This document shows positions 44,988 through 54,447 of a DNA stretch of 64,000 bases, in pieces. The notes beneath the pieces were generated by a model. The model saw nothing but the letters and a program-made list of their open reading frames with translations. It did not search any database and was not told the DNA's origin. This DNA is from Flavobacterium johnsoniae. Lineage in GTDB: Bacteria > Bacteroidota > Bacteroidia > Flavobacteriales > Flavobacteriaceae. The stretch is taken from assembly GCF_001879205.1 (NCBI RefSeq), contig NZ_MLFK01000010.1, positions 124,001 to 188,000 of the forward strand, given 5' to 3'. How positions within the stretch are numbered: the stretch's first letter is position 1; each line of letters opens with the position of its first letter. The position numbers and the translations under genes are program-made.

Positions 44988-45107
44988 GCCACGAATTCAC
45001 GAATTAACTCTAATCATTCTTTGCGTTTAATTTCTCAAATTTATTTTTCCAATAATTAAAAATTACTCTCGCAGATTATGGAGATTAATAATTCGTGAAT
45101 TCGTGGC
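44988..45107. repeat. Perfect 19-bp inverted repeat after the esterase gene
   Basis: GCCACGAATTCACGAATTA (44988-45006) and TAATTCGTGAATTCGTGGC (45089-45107) match perfectly. The right arm touches the esterase stop codon at 45107. The interior holds a stray GCAGATTATGGAGATT. There is no U-run for the minus transcript. Confidence 0.8.
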
Positions 45108-46525
45108 TATTTTTTAACCTCGTAAACTTTCAGATTTTTTTCTCCAAACATTTCATATAATTTGTTGATGTCTTTCAAAGCATTTTTAGGCAGATTTTCG
45201 CCTTTATCTCCAAAAACAAACAGTTTTTCTTTTGGCTCAATCACACAAGTCGATTCGTCGATTTCGCCTTTATCATTCTTCACTATATTCAAATCTAAAT
45301 TTAAATATTTCGCCATAAACGGATACAAAGCCATACGTTTTGAAACTCCAAAATCATGTCCTTCTTTTGCAAAATGAGCATTTTCGACTAAATCTTTCTT
45401 TCCGTACAATTCATACGTTCTCTGGATAAAAGGAAATTCCAGTTCCGGAACTGCCAAGGTCCAGTCTTTTCCATCTGAAACAATTAATTGTGGTTTTGGC
45501 GCCATCATTGCTGAGATTTCCGCATTATTTGTTCCGTTGCCGCATAAGTGAACGCCGCGACCGCTTTCGCACGGACAACCGCCTGAGAAATGAGATGAAA
45601 CCATCACAACTGGAGCAGAAACTTTTACCCTGTCATCAATCGCTGCTAAAAACATCGTATGCGAACCTCCACCAGAGCCACCTGTAACACCAACTCTTGA
45701 CATATCAGCATTTTTTACGGTTGCCAAATAATCCAGAAAACGTATTCCGGTTAAGACCTGAACTGTCGATGCAATACTATTTCTATGCGTTTCTTCCGGA
45801 AATTGAAGCAGTGATTCTCCCCATGCAAATAAATCATAAGCCACAACAATTGCGCCCATTTTAGCCATAATCGCACACCGGTACTGCTCGTCTTTTCTAT
45901 ATCTTCCGTCGCCGAAATGTCCGTCAGGAGTTAAAATAACTGCTGCTTTTTTATTTAACGGATACGGTTTGTAAATCGAACCAGTCGCGTAAACGCCCGG
46001 CAAGATTTCCAAAGCGATATTTTCTACGCTGTAATCTTTATAAATTCTCTTTGGAGTTAAAAGTGGTTTAGATTTTGGCATTGGGGGAGCCTTTTCTAAT
46101 CCAAATGAGGTTATCATACAAGCTTTTAACTCCGTTTTACGTTTTTCCCATTGTTCTTTTGTCGAATAAAGGCTTTCTAAGTAGAACAAACGTTCTTTTC
46201 CTTTATCAACTGAAACTTTATGGTTTTCATATTTACGAATAATGTAGGTTCCATCCGGCTGTTTGAAATACATCAATTCAAACGGAGCCAGAATGTTAGT
46301 TAACGAAACAGCCAGATTTCCGGGTTCAATTCTCCAGTCGGCATAATCGAGTTCTTTCCCTTTTAGTAAACCTCGGTCGTCGTTAATCGTGACATTAAAA
46401 ACGGTTTCAATTTTCTTTAAAGTTTCTGAAACTGGTTTTCTAAAATTAGTATCAGAAGTGCTTTGGGCATTGGCAAATGTCAAAGCAAAAATGGAAACTA
46501 AGAAGATGTATTTTATTCTTTTCAT
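45107..46525 (-). CDS. STN-domain-fused acetyl esterase (alpha/beta hydrolase)
   Basis: 472-residue exported protein (signal peptide IKYIFLVSIFALTFANA). Residues 25-100 resemble an STN/DUF4974-type module (LAVSLTNILAPFELMYFKQP then DGTYIIRK), normally found in TonB receptors and anti-sigma factors. Residues 150-472 are an acetyl-xylan-esterase-like alpha/beta hydrolase with nucleophile Ser284 (TGGSGGGS) and likely His390 (KEGHDFG). Cys-rich HFSGGCPCESGRGVHLCGNG follows strand 6. It probably removes acetyl (or methyl) esters from pectin so that the lyases and GH enzymes can act. The domain pairing is unusual. Confidence 0.78.
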   Translation of the reverse strand: MKRIKYIFLVSIFALTFANAQSTSDTNFRKPVSETLKKIETVFNVTINDDRGLLKGKELDYADWRIEPGNLAVSLTNILAPFELMYFKQPDGTYIIRKYENHKVSVDKGKERLFYLESLYSTKEQWEKRKTELKACMITSFGLEKAPPMPKSKPLLTPKRIYKDYSVENIALEILPGVYATGSIYKPYPLNKKAAVILTPDGHFGDGRYRKDEQYRCAIMAKMGAIVVAYDLFAWGESLLQFPEETHRNSIASTVQVLTGIRFLDYLATVKNADMSRVGVTGGSGGGSHTMFLAAIDDRVKVSAPVVMVSSHFSGGCPCESGRGVHLCGNGTNNAEISAMMAPKPQLIVSDGKDWTLAVPELEFPFIQRTYELYGKKDLVENAHFAKEGHDFGVSKRMALYPFMAKYLNLDLNIVKNDKGEIDESTCVIEPKEKLFVFGDKGENLPKNALKDINKLYEMFGEKNLKVYEVKK

Positions 46526-46546
46526 TTTGATATTGTTGTAATTGGC

Positions 46547-46667
46547 ACACGGATGACACGGATTCGCTATCGCGAAAACGCTGATTTAAGCGGATTTTTT
46601 TTTATTTTCTTTCAAAATAATCCGTTTTTATCCGCGTCTTTACGAAGTAAATCCGTGTCATCCGTGT
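46547..46667. repeat. Long inverted repeat of the ACGGATGACACGGATT family
   Basis: Left arm 46547-46596 and right arm 46619-46667. The outer 18 bases ACACGGATGACACGGATT and AATCCGTGTCATCCGTGT are a perfect match; the inner part pairs imperfectly. The left arm contains TTCGCTATCGC. The right arm ends two bases from the GH78 stop at 46669. Confidence 0.8.
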
Positions 46668-46668
46668 T

Positions 46669-49443
46669 CTATATTTTGCATTCGATTATATATTTTCCTG
46701 AACCTAATTCTAAATTTGGTTTCGTTCCATCAAAACCTGCCCTAACTTTCTTATTATCAATCTTTATTTCCGAACTTTTAGAAACGGGCAATTCTATTGT
46801 TGCCGTTGTATTCACCGGAATTTCAACATTCAGAATAAATTTGCCGTCTTTCTTTTCCCAAGACGAAACAATTTTTCCGTAAACCGATTGATAGTCCGCT
46901 TTCGCGAAAGTCATATCGCCCACTACTTCCGGCTGAATAAAGAAATGTTTGAAGCCCGGTTTTTCTGGATCAGCCATAATTCCGGCTAAGCTTTGATAAA
47001 ACCATTCTTCAATCTGCCCAAGCATAAAATGATTCCACGAATTTCCTTTTCTCGGATCCCATTGTTCCGTTAAAGTCGTTAAACCAAATTTAATCTGAAA
47101 ACCATAACCCGGCGCATCGTAATGATTATGCATTTTGAACATCGTTTCGTTCTCGCCATTTCTTGCCAAAGTTTGGAATAAATAACGATTTCCAACATCT
47201 CCAGTTGTTAAACGATCGCCTTTTTCTTTGATATCAGCTAGTAAATTCTGCATTACAGCATCCTTGTATTGCGGTTCTACGATATTCATAAAAATCGGAA
47301 CTGCATTGCTAAACTGACTGTTTGTACCGTATTGCTTCGTTTCTGGATTGAAAAATTTTGCATTGAAAGCCGTTTTAATCTCAGAAGCCAAGGTTTCGTA
47401 TTTCTCGATATCTTCCGTTTTTCCCAACATTTTAGCCGCTTTCGCCACTAAATAAGCGCCATAATAATAATGCGAAGTAGCCGAAAGCGCAATCGGACTG
47501 TTTTTTGAATAGCCTGCTGCGTGCGCTCCGTAATCATACCAGTCTCCTAATCCGTGCGATACAATATGATTTTCAGCTTTTGTGCCTAAATAGTCTACAT
47601 ATTTTTTCATTACAGGAAAATATTTTTCCAATAAAGAAGCATCACCGTAATATTCATAATACATCCAGGGCAGAATCACGCCTGTTACACCCCATTCCGG
47701 CGAATCGGTAAAGTCACCTCCAAAAATTACATATTCAGGAACGATGGTCGGAATTAATCCGTTATCGCGTTGTGAATCAGAAATATTCTGCATCGTTGCA
47801 GGAATGAAAGTCTGCAAGTTATAATTGAACATTAAACCCGGACCATTCAAATGAATTTCTTCCAACCAGCCTAATTTTTCACGCTGCGGACAATCGGTAA
47901 AAACACTTTGGAAATTACTTTTTATCGAATTATTAATCAGCTCGTGTGTTTTATTGAAGATTTCATTCGAACAGGCAAAACTTCCTGCTTCTCCCGCCGA
48001 ATTGTAAATGAAATTCGATTTCAATTCTACTAAAGTTGGAAGTTCCTTATTCTTATCTTCTTTATAATTAATGTTTTCAATCTGAACATATTGATAGCCG
48101 TAGAAACTGAATTTTGGTGTCCATTCTTCGACGTCTTTTCCCTTTAAAGTATAATCATAATAGTATGGTTTTCCGGATCTTCCCTGAGCAATTGTTCCTT
48201 CTTCATTTAGACCTTCAGCTACCCAAACACGAATCGTCTGTCCTTTTTTTCCTTTTACTTTGATAGTTGGAAATCCCGAAAGATTCTGCCCCATATCAAA
48301 AACATAGAAATTCGGTTTTAACTCTTTTACGGTTTTTACTTCGTATTGCTTCTGAATTTTAACCGGCGGTGCAGTCTGCGGTCTTAAAACTCCTTTTGGC
48401 GCTTCCTGAATTACAACTTTTTTCCAGTCAGCATCTTTGAAACCTTTCCTGTTCCAGCCTTTTTGTTCTAAATTGGCGTTATAATCTTCTCCCCCAAAAA
48501 TACTGTTATAAGTAATCGGACTTTTACTGTATTTCCAGGTTTCATCCGATTTTATAATTTCTTCTGAACCGTCTTTATAACTAATTTTCATTTTGAAGAA
48601 TAAAGTAGGCGGACCAAAACTCACGAAGAATTTGGTATATCTTTCTGCCAACGTATTGTACATTCCGTTTCCTAACAAAACACCAATTGCGTTATCACCT
48701 TTTTGAAATTCTTTTGCGCTCAATTCATAAACATTGTAATTAACCGTTTTATCATAATCTGTCCATAAAGGTGCAAATTGGCTGTTTCCAACTTTTTTAC
48801 CATTGATAGTCAATTCATAATGTCCTAAACCTGAAATATAAACAACCGCTTCCTTGATTTCTTTTTTTACTTCAAAAGGTTTACGAAGCATGATACTTCT
48901 GCGCGACAGCGAATCTGAAGCGTTGATAAACGAGTTCTTTTTTTCTCTGTTGAAAGTGGCTGTGTGATAATTTCGACCTTCCGGCAGATGACTGTCGGCT
49001 TTGGTAATCGCCCCAATCCAAATCGGATTCAATTCTGATTCTAATGAAGCGGTTCTGAAAAAAGCTGTTTTACTCCATTTAGAAATTTTTCCAACTTGAT
49101 TCCAGACTTTCACTTTCCAGAAATATTTGGTTTCATTTTTTAACGGACTTCCGCCATAAGTAATCTGCAGATTTTTAATGGAATTGACTCTTCCGGAATT
49201 CCAGATATCTCCCTCGTCATTTTTTAGTTTTTCTTCTGAAGAAGCAACCAAAATATGATACGCAATTTGAGAGGCATTCAATTCTTTTGAAACCAGCTGC
49301 CAGCTCAACCTTGGCTGATTCTGAATTACAGCTAATGGGTTTTCAGCCATTTCTGTTGTTAAATGTACAGGCAAAATTTGTCCTTTAGAAACTAAGGTTA
49401 CTAAAAGACAAATTGCTAATACTATATTTTTGAAATTCTTCAT
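46669..49443 (-). CDS. GH78 alpha-L-rhamnosidase (second)
   Basis: Exported 924-residue alpha-L-rhamnosidase paralogous to 37404-40160. Same order: signal peptide, N-terminal beta domains (GLGHYELTINGKKVG), rhamnosidase domain (FYVFDMGQNLSGFPTI), (alpha/alpha)6 barrel and C-terminal beta domain. The acid region is DCPQREKLGWLEE near residue 519, where the order differs from the other copy (CPQRNERQPWLGD). The base region is TLTEQWDPRKG near 794. The two copies are clearly diverged, so they likely serve different rhamnosyl linkages. Confidence 0.92.
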   Translation of the reverse strand: MKNFKNIVLAICLLVTLVSKGQILPVHLTTEMAENPLAVIQNQPRLSWQLVSKELNASQIAYHILVASSEEKLKNDEGDIWNSGRVNSIKNLQITYGGSPLKNETKYFWKVKVWNQVGKISKWSKTAFFRTASLESELNPIWIGAITKADSHLPEGRNYHTATFNREKKNSFINASDSLSRRSIMLRKPFEVKKEIKEAVVYISGLGHYELTINGKKVGNSQFAPLWTDYDKTVNYNVYELSAKEFQKGDNAIGVLLGNGMYNTLAERYTKFFVSFGPPTLFFKMKISYKDGSEEIIKSDETWKYSKSPITYNSIFGGEDYNANLEQKGWNRKGFKDADWKKVVIQEAPKGVLRPQTAPPVKIQKQYEVKTVKELKPNFYVFDMGQNLSGFPTIKVKGKKGQTIRVWVAEGLNEEGTIAQGRSGKPYYYDYTLKGKDVEEWTPKFSFYGYQYVQIENINYKEDKNKELPTLVELKSNFIYNSAGEAGSFACSNEIFNKTHELINNSIKSNFQSVFTDCPQREKLGWLEEIHLNGPGLMFNYNLQTFIPATMQNISDSQRDNGLIPTIVPEYVIFGGDFTDSPEWGVTGVILPWMYYEYYGDASLLEKYFPVMKKYVDYLGTKAENHIVSHGLGDWYDYGAHAAGYSKNSPIALSATSHYYYGAYLVAKAAKMLGKTEDIEKYETLASEIKTAFNAKFFNPETKQYGTNSQFSNAVPIFMNIVEPQYKDAVMQNLLADIKEKGDRLTTGDVGNRYLFQTLARNGENETMFKMHNHYDAPGYGFQIKFGLTTLTEQWDPRKGNSWNHFMLGQIEEWFYQSLAGIMADPEKPGFKHFFIQPEVVGDMTFAKADYQSVYGKIVSSWEKKDGKFILNVEIPVNTTATIELPVSKSSEIKIDNKKVRAGFDGTKPNLELGSGKYIIECKI

Positions 49444-49462
49444 TTCTTATTGTTGAGATTTT

Positions 49463-49592
49463 GAACGCGGATGAAACTGATTCGCTATCGCGAAGACGCT
49501 GATTGATGCGGATTTTATATTCTAGCTATTAAATAATAAAAAATTCGTTTTAATCCGTGTTTTTACGAAGTAAATCCGCGTCATCCGTGTTC
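49463..49592. repeat. Inverted repeat of the ACGGATGACACGGATT family, second copy
   Basis: Left arm about 49463-49514 and right arm about 49541-49592 repeat the plan at 46547-46667: GCGGATGAAACTGATT, TTCGCTATCGC (49481-49491), and AATCCGCGTCATCCGTGT. More diverged than the first copy. It lies in the 250-base spacer after the propeller gene. Confidence 0.7.
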
Positions 49593-49600
49593 TTTTTTTT

Positions 49601-49688
49601 GCCACTAATTACACAAATTTTCACTAATTTTTAAATTATAATCAAAAATAATTCGTGACAATTCGTGACAATTCGTGTAATTCGCGGC
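49601..49688. repeat. Inverted repeat of the CACGAATT family
   Basis: GCCACTAATTACACAAATT (49601-49619) pairs imperfectly with the tandem AATTCGTGACAATTCGTG and AATTCGTGTAATTCGCGGC (49650-49688). The right side has three tandem AATTCGTG units about 10 bases apart. It ends six bases from the upstream gene's stop. Confidence 0.65.
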
Positions 49689-49693
49689 TATAT

Positions 49694-51556
49694 TTAATTT
49701 CTTTTCGTTATCAACGATTCAATATTGAATACCGCTTCCGGAATTAATTTTCCAGTTTGAGGCAGATCGTCGTAATCATCTGTATCTGGTGCTGTGTCCG
49801 GATTTGGCGTATATCTTTGCTCGCCTGTACGGAACATAATTCGCTCAAAACCATCTACCGGAGCATAAAAAATTCTCGTTGATTCTTTTTCGTCGTTTAC
49901 TTTTACAGTGTACGAACGGGTTTTAACGTTCAGTTTTACATTTACTTTATATTCCTTTCCGGCTTCGTATTTGGCAATCGTATTGAAACGAGCTCCCGTT
50001 TTTGTTTTCAACTGCCCATCCGAATCAAAAGTTAATCGTACCGCTGGCAATCCTTGTTTATTCTGAAATTCAACTTGTAATAGACCGTGATTATTCTGTT
50101 CTGGTTTAACTGTAAAAGTCACTTCCATTTTTTCTGCAAACGGAACAACACGTTCTGCACGCGCATAATCAAAATAATCCTGATCTCTTAAAGTCAGCCA
50201 TTTTTTGCCGTCTTTCTTTTCGATTTTGGTTGATGCCCATGATAAATCGTAGGTATTCCATAACTTTAATTCTTGTCCGTCAGGAAGATTACTAAAAACA
50301 TCATTCGCATTTTCTGTCACAACCGAAGTAACCGGAACCGGAATCGATGCTACCCAAATATCTTCTTTGTTTACGCTGTAGCTTACCCAGAGTTTTCCGT
50401 CAGGCGGAGTTCCGTCGCCTTCTGAGATACCTCGAACGTATTGAGGCCCTGCTGATTTGTAGTTGCCGCCATAACGCATCGGACTGATTTCCCCGTGAAC
50501 TAATAGTAAATCTTTGTAATTCAATCCGTCATCACTTGTTGAAATTGCCAAAGGCCAGCGGTATTCTGATGGATTGTAAACGGTCGCATAACGATTATCA
50601 GACGTTTTTTGTCCCCAGATTTTAGCATTGCTGTTTACGAAACCGGGAGCACGAACAGGAGTGTATTCCCATGTTTTTCCACCGTCTTTACTGATCGAAG
50701 TCAGAGCGTGCTTCCATAAACCTACAACATCACCATTTGGTAAATGATAAGAACTTAATGCCTTGTAAGGTTTCTTTAGCGGAATTAATTCGTCATCACG
50801 ATCTGCTTCTTCTACCCATTGCTGTAAAACCAACGGATCAGATAAAATTTCTTCGCAGGCTTTTTTCAAACCTTTATCTTTTGCCTGCGTATAAAATGGA
50901 AAAGCCGATTTCGACTTGTCCCATGATTTATTGTATCTGATGAAATAAATTTCGCCAAAACTTCCGTCTTTTTTGATTTCGCGAATTACACGTCCAATTC
51001 CTTTTCCGTCATTTGGATCGTCTTTTTCATCCATCGCAATTCCGTAATACGCCAAAGCAAAAAGTCGTTTGTCTTTTGAAGTATAAAAGCCCATTCTCTG
51101 GTGCATAATCGCATCCAGATTTTTAGCAACGCCTTCTACGCCCTCTTTTTTCCATCCGTCCGGAATATGATAAATTGGGAAAATTACTTTTGGTATTTTC
51201 CAGCTTACGCCGTCTTTTGAAGTCATAATCAGCGTCTGGCTTGGCGGAATATGCTCGCCCGCAGGATCGCTTAAATACTGCAGATAAAAAGTATCATTCC
51301 AATACGCCATTGTAGGCTGATGATTGTATGTCCAGCCAAAACCATCGGCTTTTTCCGGATGTTCTCTGCTCGCACGCATAATCTGCGTAGCGTGAACTCC
51401 AACTGCCGGACTTAACTGCCCGTGATGATAATCAACATTTGAAAGTGTTTTACCAACGTAACGGACGGTGTCATTCTGCGCATTTACAGCTGTACCAATC
51501 AATAAAATTGTGGCTGTAGTTAGGAGGTTGGTTTTTATTTTTTGGAAAGCAATCAT
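49694..51556 (-). CDS. Exported beta-propeller protein with C-terminal LamG-like domain
   Basis: 620-residue exported protein (signal peptide LLTTATILLIGTAVNA). Residues 30-430 form a sialidase-like propeller with Asp-box turns (TSKDGVSWKIP, SKDGGKTWEYTP, STSDDGLNYKDLL) and conserved HHGQLSPAVGVHATQIM and WTYNHQPTMAYW. Residues 435-610 look like a concanavalin/LamG-type sandwich (EVTFTVKPEQNNHGLLQVEF). Propeller folds serve GH145, PL24, PL25 and other pectin or ulvan enzymes; early histidines (His42, His43, His52) are candidate catalytic residues. I cannot assign a family. Confidence 0.65.
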   Translation of the reverse strand: MIAFQKIKTNLLTTATILLIGTAVNAQNDTVRYVGKTLSNVDYHHGQLSPAVGVHATQIMRASREHPEKADGFGWTYNHQPTMAYWNDTFYLQYLSDPAGEHIPPSQTLIMTSKDGVSWKIPKVIFPIYHIPDGWKKEGVEGVAKNLDAIMHQRMGFYTSKDKRLFALAYYGIAMDEKDDPNDGKGIGRVIREIKKDGSFGEIYFIRYNKSWDKSKSAFPFYTQAKDKGLKKACEEILSDPLVLQQWVEEADRDDELIPLKKPYKALSSYHLPNGDVVGLWKHALTSISKDGGKTWEYTPVRAPGFVNSNAKIWGQKTSDNRYATVYNPSEYRWPLAISTSDDGLNYKDLLLVHGEISPMRYGGNYKSAGPQYVRGISEGDGTPPDGKLWVSYSVNKEDIWVASIPVPVTSVVTENANDVFSNLPDGQELKLWNTYDLSWASTKIEKKDGKKWLTLRDQDYFDYARAERVVPFAEKMEVTFTVKPEQNNHGLLQVEFQNKQGLPAVRLTFDSDGQLKTKTGARFNTIAKYEAGKEYKVNVKLNVKTRSYTVKVNDEKESTRIFYAPVDGFERIMFRTGEQRYTPNPDTAPDTDDYDDLPQTGKLIPEAVFNIESLITKRN

Positions 51557-51572
51557 TCTGTTTTATTTTTTG

Positions 51573-51700
51573 TTTCATGCAGATTTAAAAATGATTTTAA
51601 ATCTGCGTGAAATTTTTCTAACTATTTCTTTATCTGCTTAATATCCAAAATCTGCGGGAAAAAAATTTACTCTCGCAGATTTAGCAGATTTATCAGATTT
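51573..51700. repeat. Two inverted repeats of the AATCTGC family
   Basis: First: TTTCATGCAGATTTAAAA (51573-51590) and TTTTAAATCTGCGTGAAA (51595-51612), matched but for a G-T type change. Second: ATCTGCTTAATATCC...AAAATCTGCGGG (51632-51657) against CTCGCAGATTTAGCAGATT (51671-51690), imperfect. The second ends six or so bases before the GH43 stop. Confidence 0.7.
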
Positions 51701-51705
51701 TTTAT

Positions 51706-52623
51706 TTATTTCTTTTCTTTCAAACCTTTTAAAACTTCTTCAGAGATTGTTGTAATCGTTCCGTGTTTGTGTCCTTCGGGAAGGCTTATTTTTGATGAAA
51801 CGTCTTCAAAATGAACAAAATCTGAAGTACTTAAAGCTTTATAATTTTTTGAACCGTAATTGTCATAATACAACAGCCATTTTTTAGCGACTTTCACCAC
51901 CGTTGGTCCTTCTGATAAATATTCTGTCAAAGGTTCTGAACTTTTACTGAATGGCCCTAAAGGTGATTTTCCGAAAGCTACTTTTATGTTTCGCATGGGT
52001 CTAGTGTTGTCTTTTAGAACCAAAACATAGTCTTTTTTGCCTTTCTTTACAATCACACAGTCAATTACGCTGAAACCTGGTTCGTAATACAATTTTGTAT
52101 CAGAGAATGTTTTGAAATCTTTTGTAGTTACATAATACATTCTGTGATTGTTTTTTTCTTCCTCGACACCTTTTTCAAATCGGAACGGAATTGTCGATGC
52201 CCAGATAATGATGTATTCTTTTTTGACATCATCATAAAAAATTTCCGGCGCCCAAACGTTTACCACTTCCGTTTCGTTTTTCATTACCGGAATATATTCT
52301 TGTTTTGACCAATGAATTAAATCTTTAGAACTTGCATATCCAAAACCATTTCCGCCTTTCCAGTCAGTTGTCCAAACCATGTGATAGGTTCCATCTGCGC
52401 CTTTTGTAATCGACGGATCACGCATAATTTTGCTTGCGCCGATTTCAGGTTTTAAGAATGAGCCTTCCAGACCTTTCCAGTTGTAACCGTCTTCGCTGTA
52501 AGCCAGATATAAACCTTCTGTTGCTGGTTCACGAAATGACGTAAAAAGGTATAAATCTTTTTTTTTCTGCGAATAACTAATCGCAAAAAGGAAAAAGGTT
52601 ACTATGATGACTATTTTTTTCAT
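51706..52623 (-). CDS. GH43-like five-bladed propeller hydrolase
   Basis: Exported 305-residue protein (signal peptide KKIVIIVTFFLFAISYSQ) with a GH43-type five-bladed propeller and no extra domain. Catalytic-type residues: Asp in IMRDPSITKG, Asp in FSVIDCVIVKKG, and Glu in LSEGPTVVKVA; VWAPEIFYD is the typical blade motif. His near the end (GHKHGT) is the usual metal-site position. GH43 enzymes mostly cleave alpha-L-arabinofuranose or beta-xylose; removal of arabinose from pectin is the likely role. Confidence 0.82.
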   Translation of the reverse strand: MKKIVIIVTFFLFAISYSQKKKDLYLFTSFREPATEGLYLAYSEDGYNWKGLEGSFLKPEIGASKIMRDPSITKGADGTYHMVWTTDWKGGNGFGYASSKDLIHWSKQEYIPVMKNETEVVNVWAPEIFYDDVKKEYIIIWASTIPFRFEKGVEEEKNNHRMYYVTTKDFKTFSDTKLYYEPGFSVIDCVIVKKGKKDYVLVLKDNTRPMRNIKVAFGKSPLGPFSKSSEPLTEYLSEGPTVVKVAKKWLLYYDNYGSKNYKALSTSDFVHFEDVSSKISLPEGHKHGTITTISEEVLKGLKEKK

Positions 52624-52638
52624 GTTGTATTGCGTTTA

Positions 52639-52671
52639 AACTTTGTCAAAGTTTTAAACTTTGACAAAGTT
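52639..52671. repeat. Perfect 16-bp palindrome between GH43 and GH28
   Basis: AACTTTGTCAAAGTTT (52639-52654) and AAACTTTGACAAAGTT (52656-52671) match perfectly around one base. It lies midway in the 61-base spacer. Without a U-run it is more likely a stable mRNA hairpin or dyad site than a full terminator. Word shared with 17042-17076. Confidence 0.8.
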
Positions 52672-52684
52672 GACTCACCAGTTT

Positions 52685-54253
52685 TTATTCTGTAATTGCT
52701 TTTTTATCTAAATCTTTTCCTTTTTTAACTGATGTTGTTACATTGTTAAAAACATTATTTTTTAGGAAAACATTCTTTGTGTCTTTTCCGTTTGCTTCGA
52801 TGAAAACATCCGTAGCATTGAATGGAAAATTATTATTAATCAACACATTAGAAACATTATCTAATTTGATAACCGGAACATTTTTAATTGGTGTTGAAGA
52901 TCCAACGTTATCTAAAATGATATTTTTGGAATCTGATATTTTGAAAGAAGAACCAATCGTTGCATTTACTTTTACATCGTGAAATTCAACATCTGTCGCC
53001 GTGTTAACTGTAAAACCTTCTTTTCCGTCCATATTGATGTTGGAGAAAGTGATGTTCTGAATCGGCATTTCGGTAATTCCTAAAATTTGTCCTGCTTTGT
53101 TCACGTTTGAAGCTGTGATATTGCTCATGTGAATGTTTCTGAAAATCGGTGTTTTCTCGGTTACAGGTTCTACTTTGGTATCTTTATCATAGAAAAGGCT
53201 TAGTACAATTGCTTCTTCTTTAATGTTTTTCATTACGATATTATCGACGCGAATATCTTCTACAACACCGCCTCGTCCGCGTGCTGCTTTGATACGGATT
53301 CCTCGATCTGTTCCGTCGAAAACACAGTTTGAAATCGTGATTTTCTTGATTCCGCCCGACATTTCACTTCCAATAACAACGCCGCCATGACCGCTTAACA
53401 TTGTACAATTGGTAATCGTAACATTTTCAGTCGCTTTTCCGTATTTACGTCCGTCACCGTCTCTTCCTGATTTAATCGTAATGCAGTCGTCTCCAACGCT
53501 GATATGACAATTTGAAATATGAACATTTGTGCAAGACGAAGGATTGATCCCGTCTGTATTTGGCGAATGCGGATTAAAAATCGAAATTCCGGTTACCGTT
53601 ACATTATCACAAAACTCAGGATTTATGGTCCAGAAAGGTGAATTTTGAAACGTAACGCCTTCAATTAAAATATTTTTACAGTTATAAGCCTGAAAAAAAG
53701 AAGGCCTGAAGAATTTTTTATCAACCGTTCTTTTGTAATAGGGCTCGGTGTAAAGGCCTTTGTTTTGCTCTTCCCACATCGTTTGGTATTTGGTTGGAGG
53801 AAGCGGTTCTTTGGCTGTTTCGATTCGGTACACTTCATTCCACCACGCTTTTCCTTGTCCGTCGATTACGCCTCTTCCTTTGATCGTAATATTTTCTACA
53901 TCTTTCGCATAAAATAATGGCTGGAAACTTTTCATTACGATTCCTTCGTAACGCATTTCTACATAAGGCAGATAGTCATCAAAATTTTCTGAAAACTTTA
54001 AAAGCGCACCTGAATCCAAATGAATTGTGATGTTGCTTTTTAGTCTTAAAGCGCCGGTTAAATATTCCCCGGCAGGGAAAAAGATGGTTCCACCTCCATT
54101 TTTAGAAGCTTTTTCAATGGCGTTTTGAATGGCTTGGGTGCATTTTATTCCTTTGTTGTTTCCTCCTTCATTTAAGATGTTTAACCAGCCGTCGTTTGCG
54201 AAAGTGGTATTAAGTCCGGTTATGAAGCAGAGGATTATTAGTATATTTTTCAT
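52685..54253 (-). CDS. GH28 polygalacturonase / rhamnogalacturonan hydrolase
   Basis: Exported 522-residue right-handed beta-helix enzyme of GH28. The four classical motifs are present: NTDGINPSS, GDDCITIKSGRDG, GHGGVVIGSEM and RGIRIKAARGRGG, giving the three catalytic aspartates and the Arg/Lys substrate clamp. It hydrolyses alpha-galacturonosyl linkages. A C-terminal stretch (about 400-522) of short beta repeats (NVLINNNF, NVFLKNNVFNN) extends the helix beyond the usual length. The sequence does not tell endo from exo action. Confidence 0.92.
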   Translation of the reverse strand: MKNILIILCFITGLNTTFANDGWLNILNEGGNNKGIKCTQAIQNAIEKASKNGGGTIFFPAGEYLTGALRLKSNITIHLDSGALLKFSENFDDYLPYVEMRYEGIVMKSFQPLFYAKDVENITIKGRGVIDGQGKAWWNEVYRIETAKEPLPPTKYQTMWEEQNKGLYTEPYYKRTVDKKFFRPSFFQAYNCKNILIEGVTFQNSPFWTINPEFCDNVTVTGISIFNPHSPNTDGINPSSCTNVHISNCHISVGDDCITIKSGRDGDGRKYGKATENVTITNCTMLSGHGGVVIGSEMSGGIKKITISNCVFDGTDRGIRIKAARGRGGVVEDIRVDNIVMKNIKEEAIVLSLFYDKDTKVEPVTEKTPIFRNIHMSNITASNVNKAGQILGITEMPIQNITFSNINMDGKEGFTVNTATDVEFHDVKVNATIGSSFKISDSKNIILDNVGSSTPIKNVPVIKLDNVSNVLINNNFPFNATDVFIEANGKDTKNVFLKNNVFNNVTTSVKKGKDLDKKAITE

Positions 54254-54275
54254 GGTTGTGTTGTTTTCTCATTTT

Positions 54276-54373
54276 TGTCATTTCGACGAAGGAGAAATCT
54301 TCGTTAGTAGCTCCGCATGATTGAGCAACTTTGTAGAGTTTCTTGCGAAGATTTCTCCTTCGTCGAAATGACA
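54276..54373. repeat. Perfect 28-bp inverted repeat after GH140
   Basis: Arms at 54276-54303 and 54346-54373 match in all 28 positions; the core word is TTTCGACGAAGGAGAAATCT. A 42-base centre includes TAGCTCCGCATGATTGAGCA. A degenerate copy lies at 59314-59441. This is the longest perfect dyad in the window. Confidence 0.9.
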
Positions 54374-54447
54374 ATATTGTGGATAATCTGTGATTACTTA
54401 TTTCAAGAATTGCATTTCACTAATTACTTTTTACTTTTCACTAATTA

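Noticed and set aside
46669-49443. The two GH78 genes as a recent duplication.
   Set aside because: Catalytic-region motifs differ clearly (CPQRNERQPW versus CPQREKLGW), so they are old paralogues.
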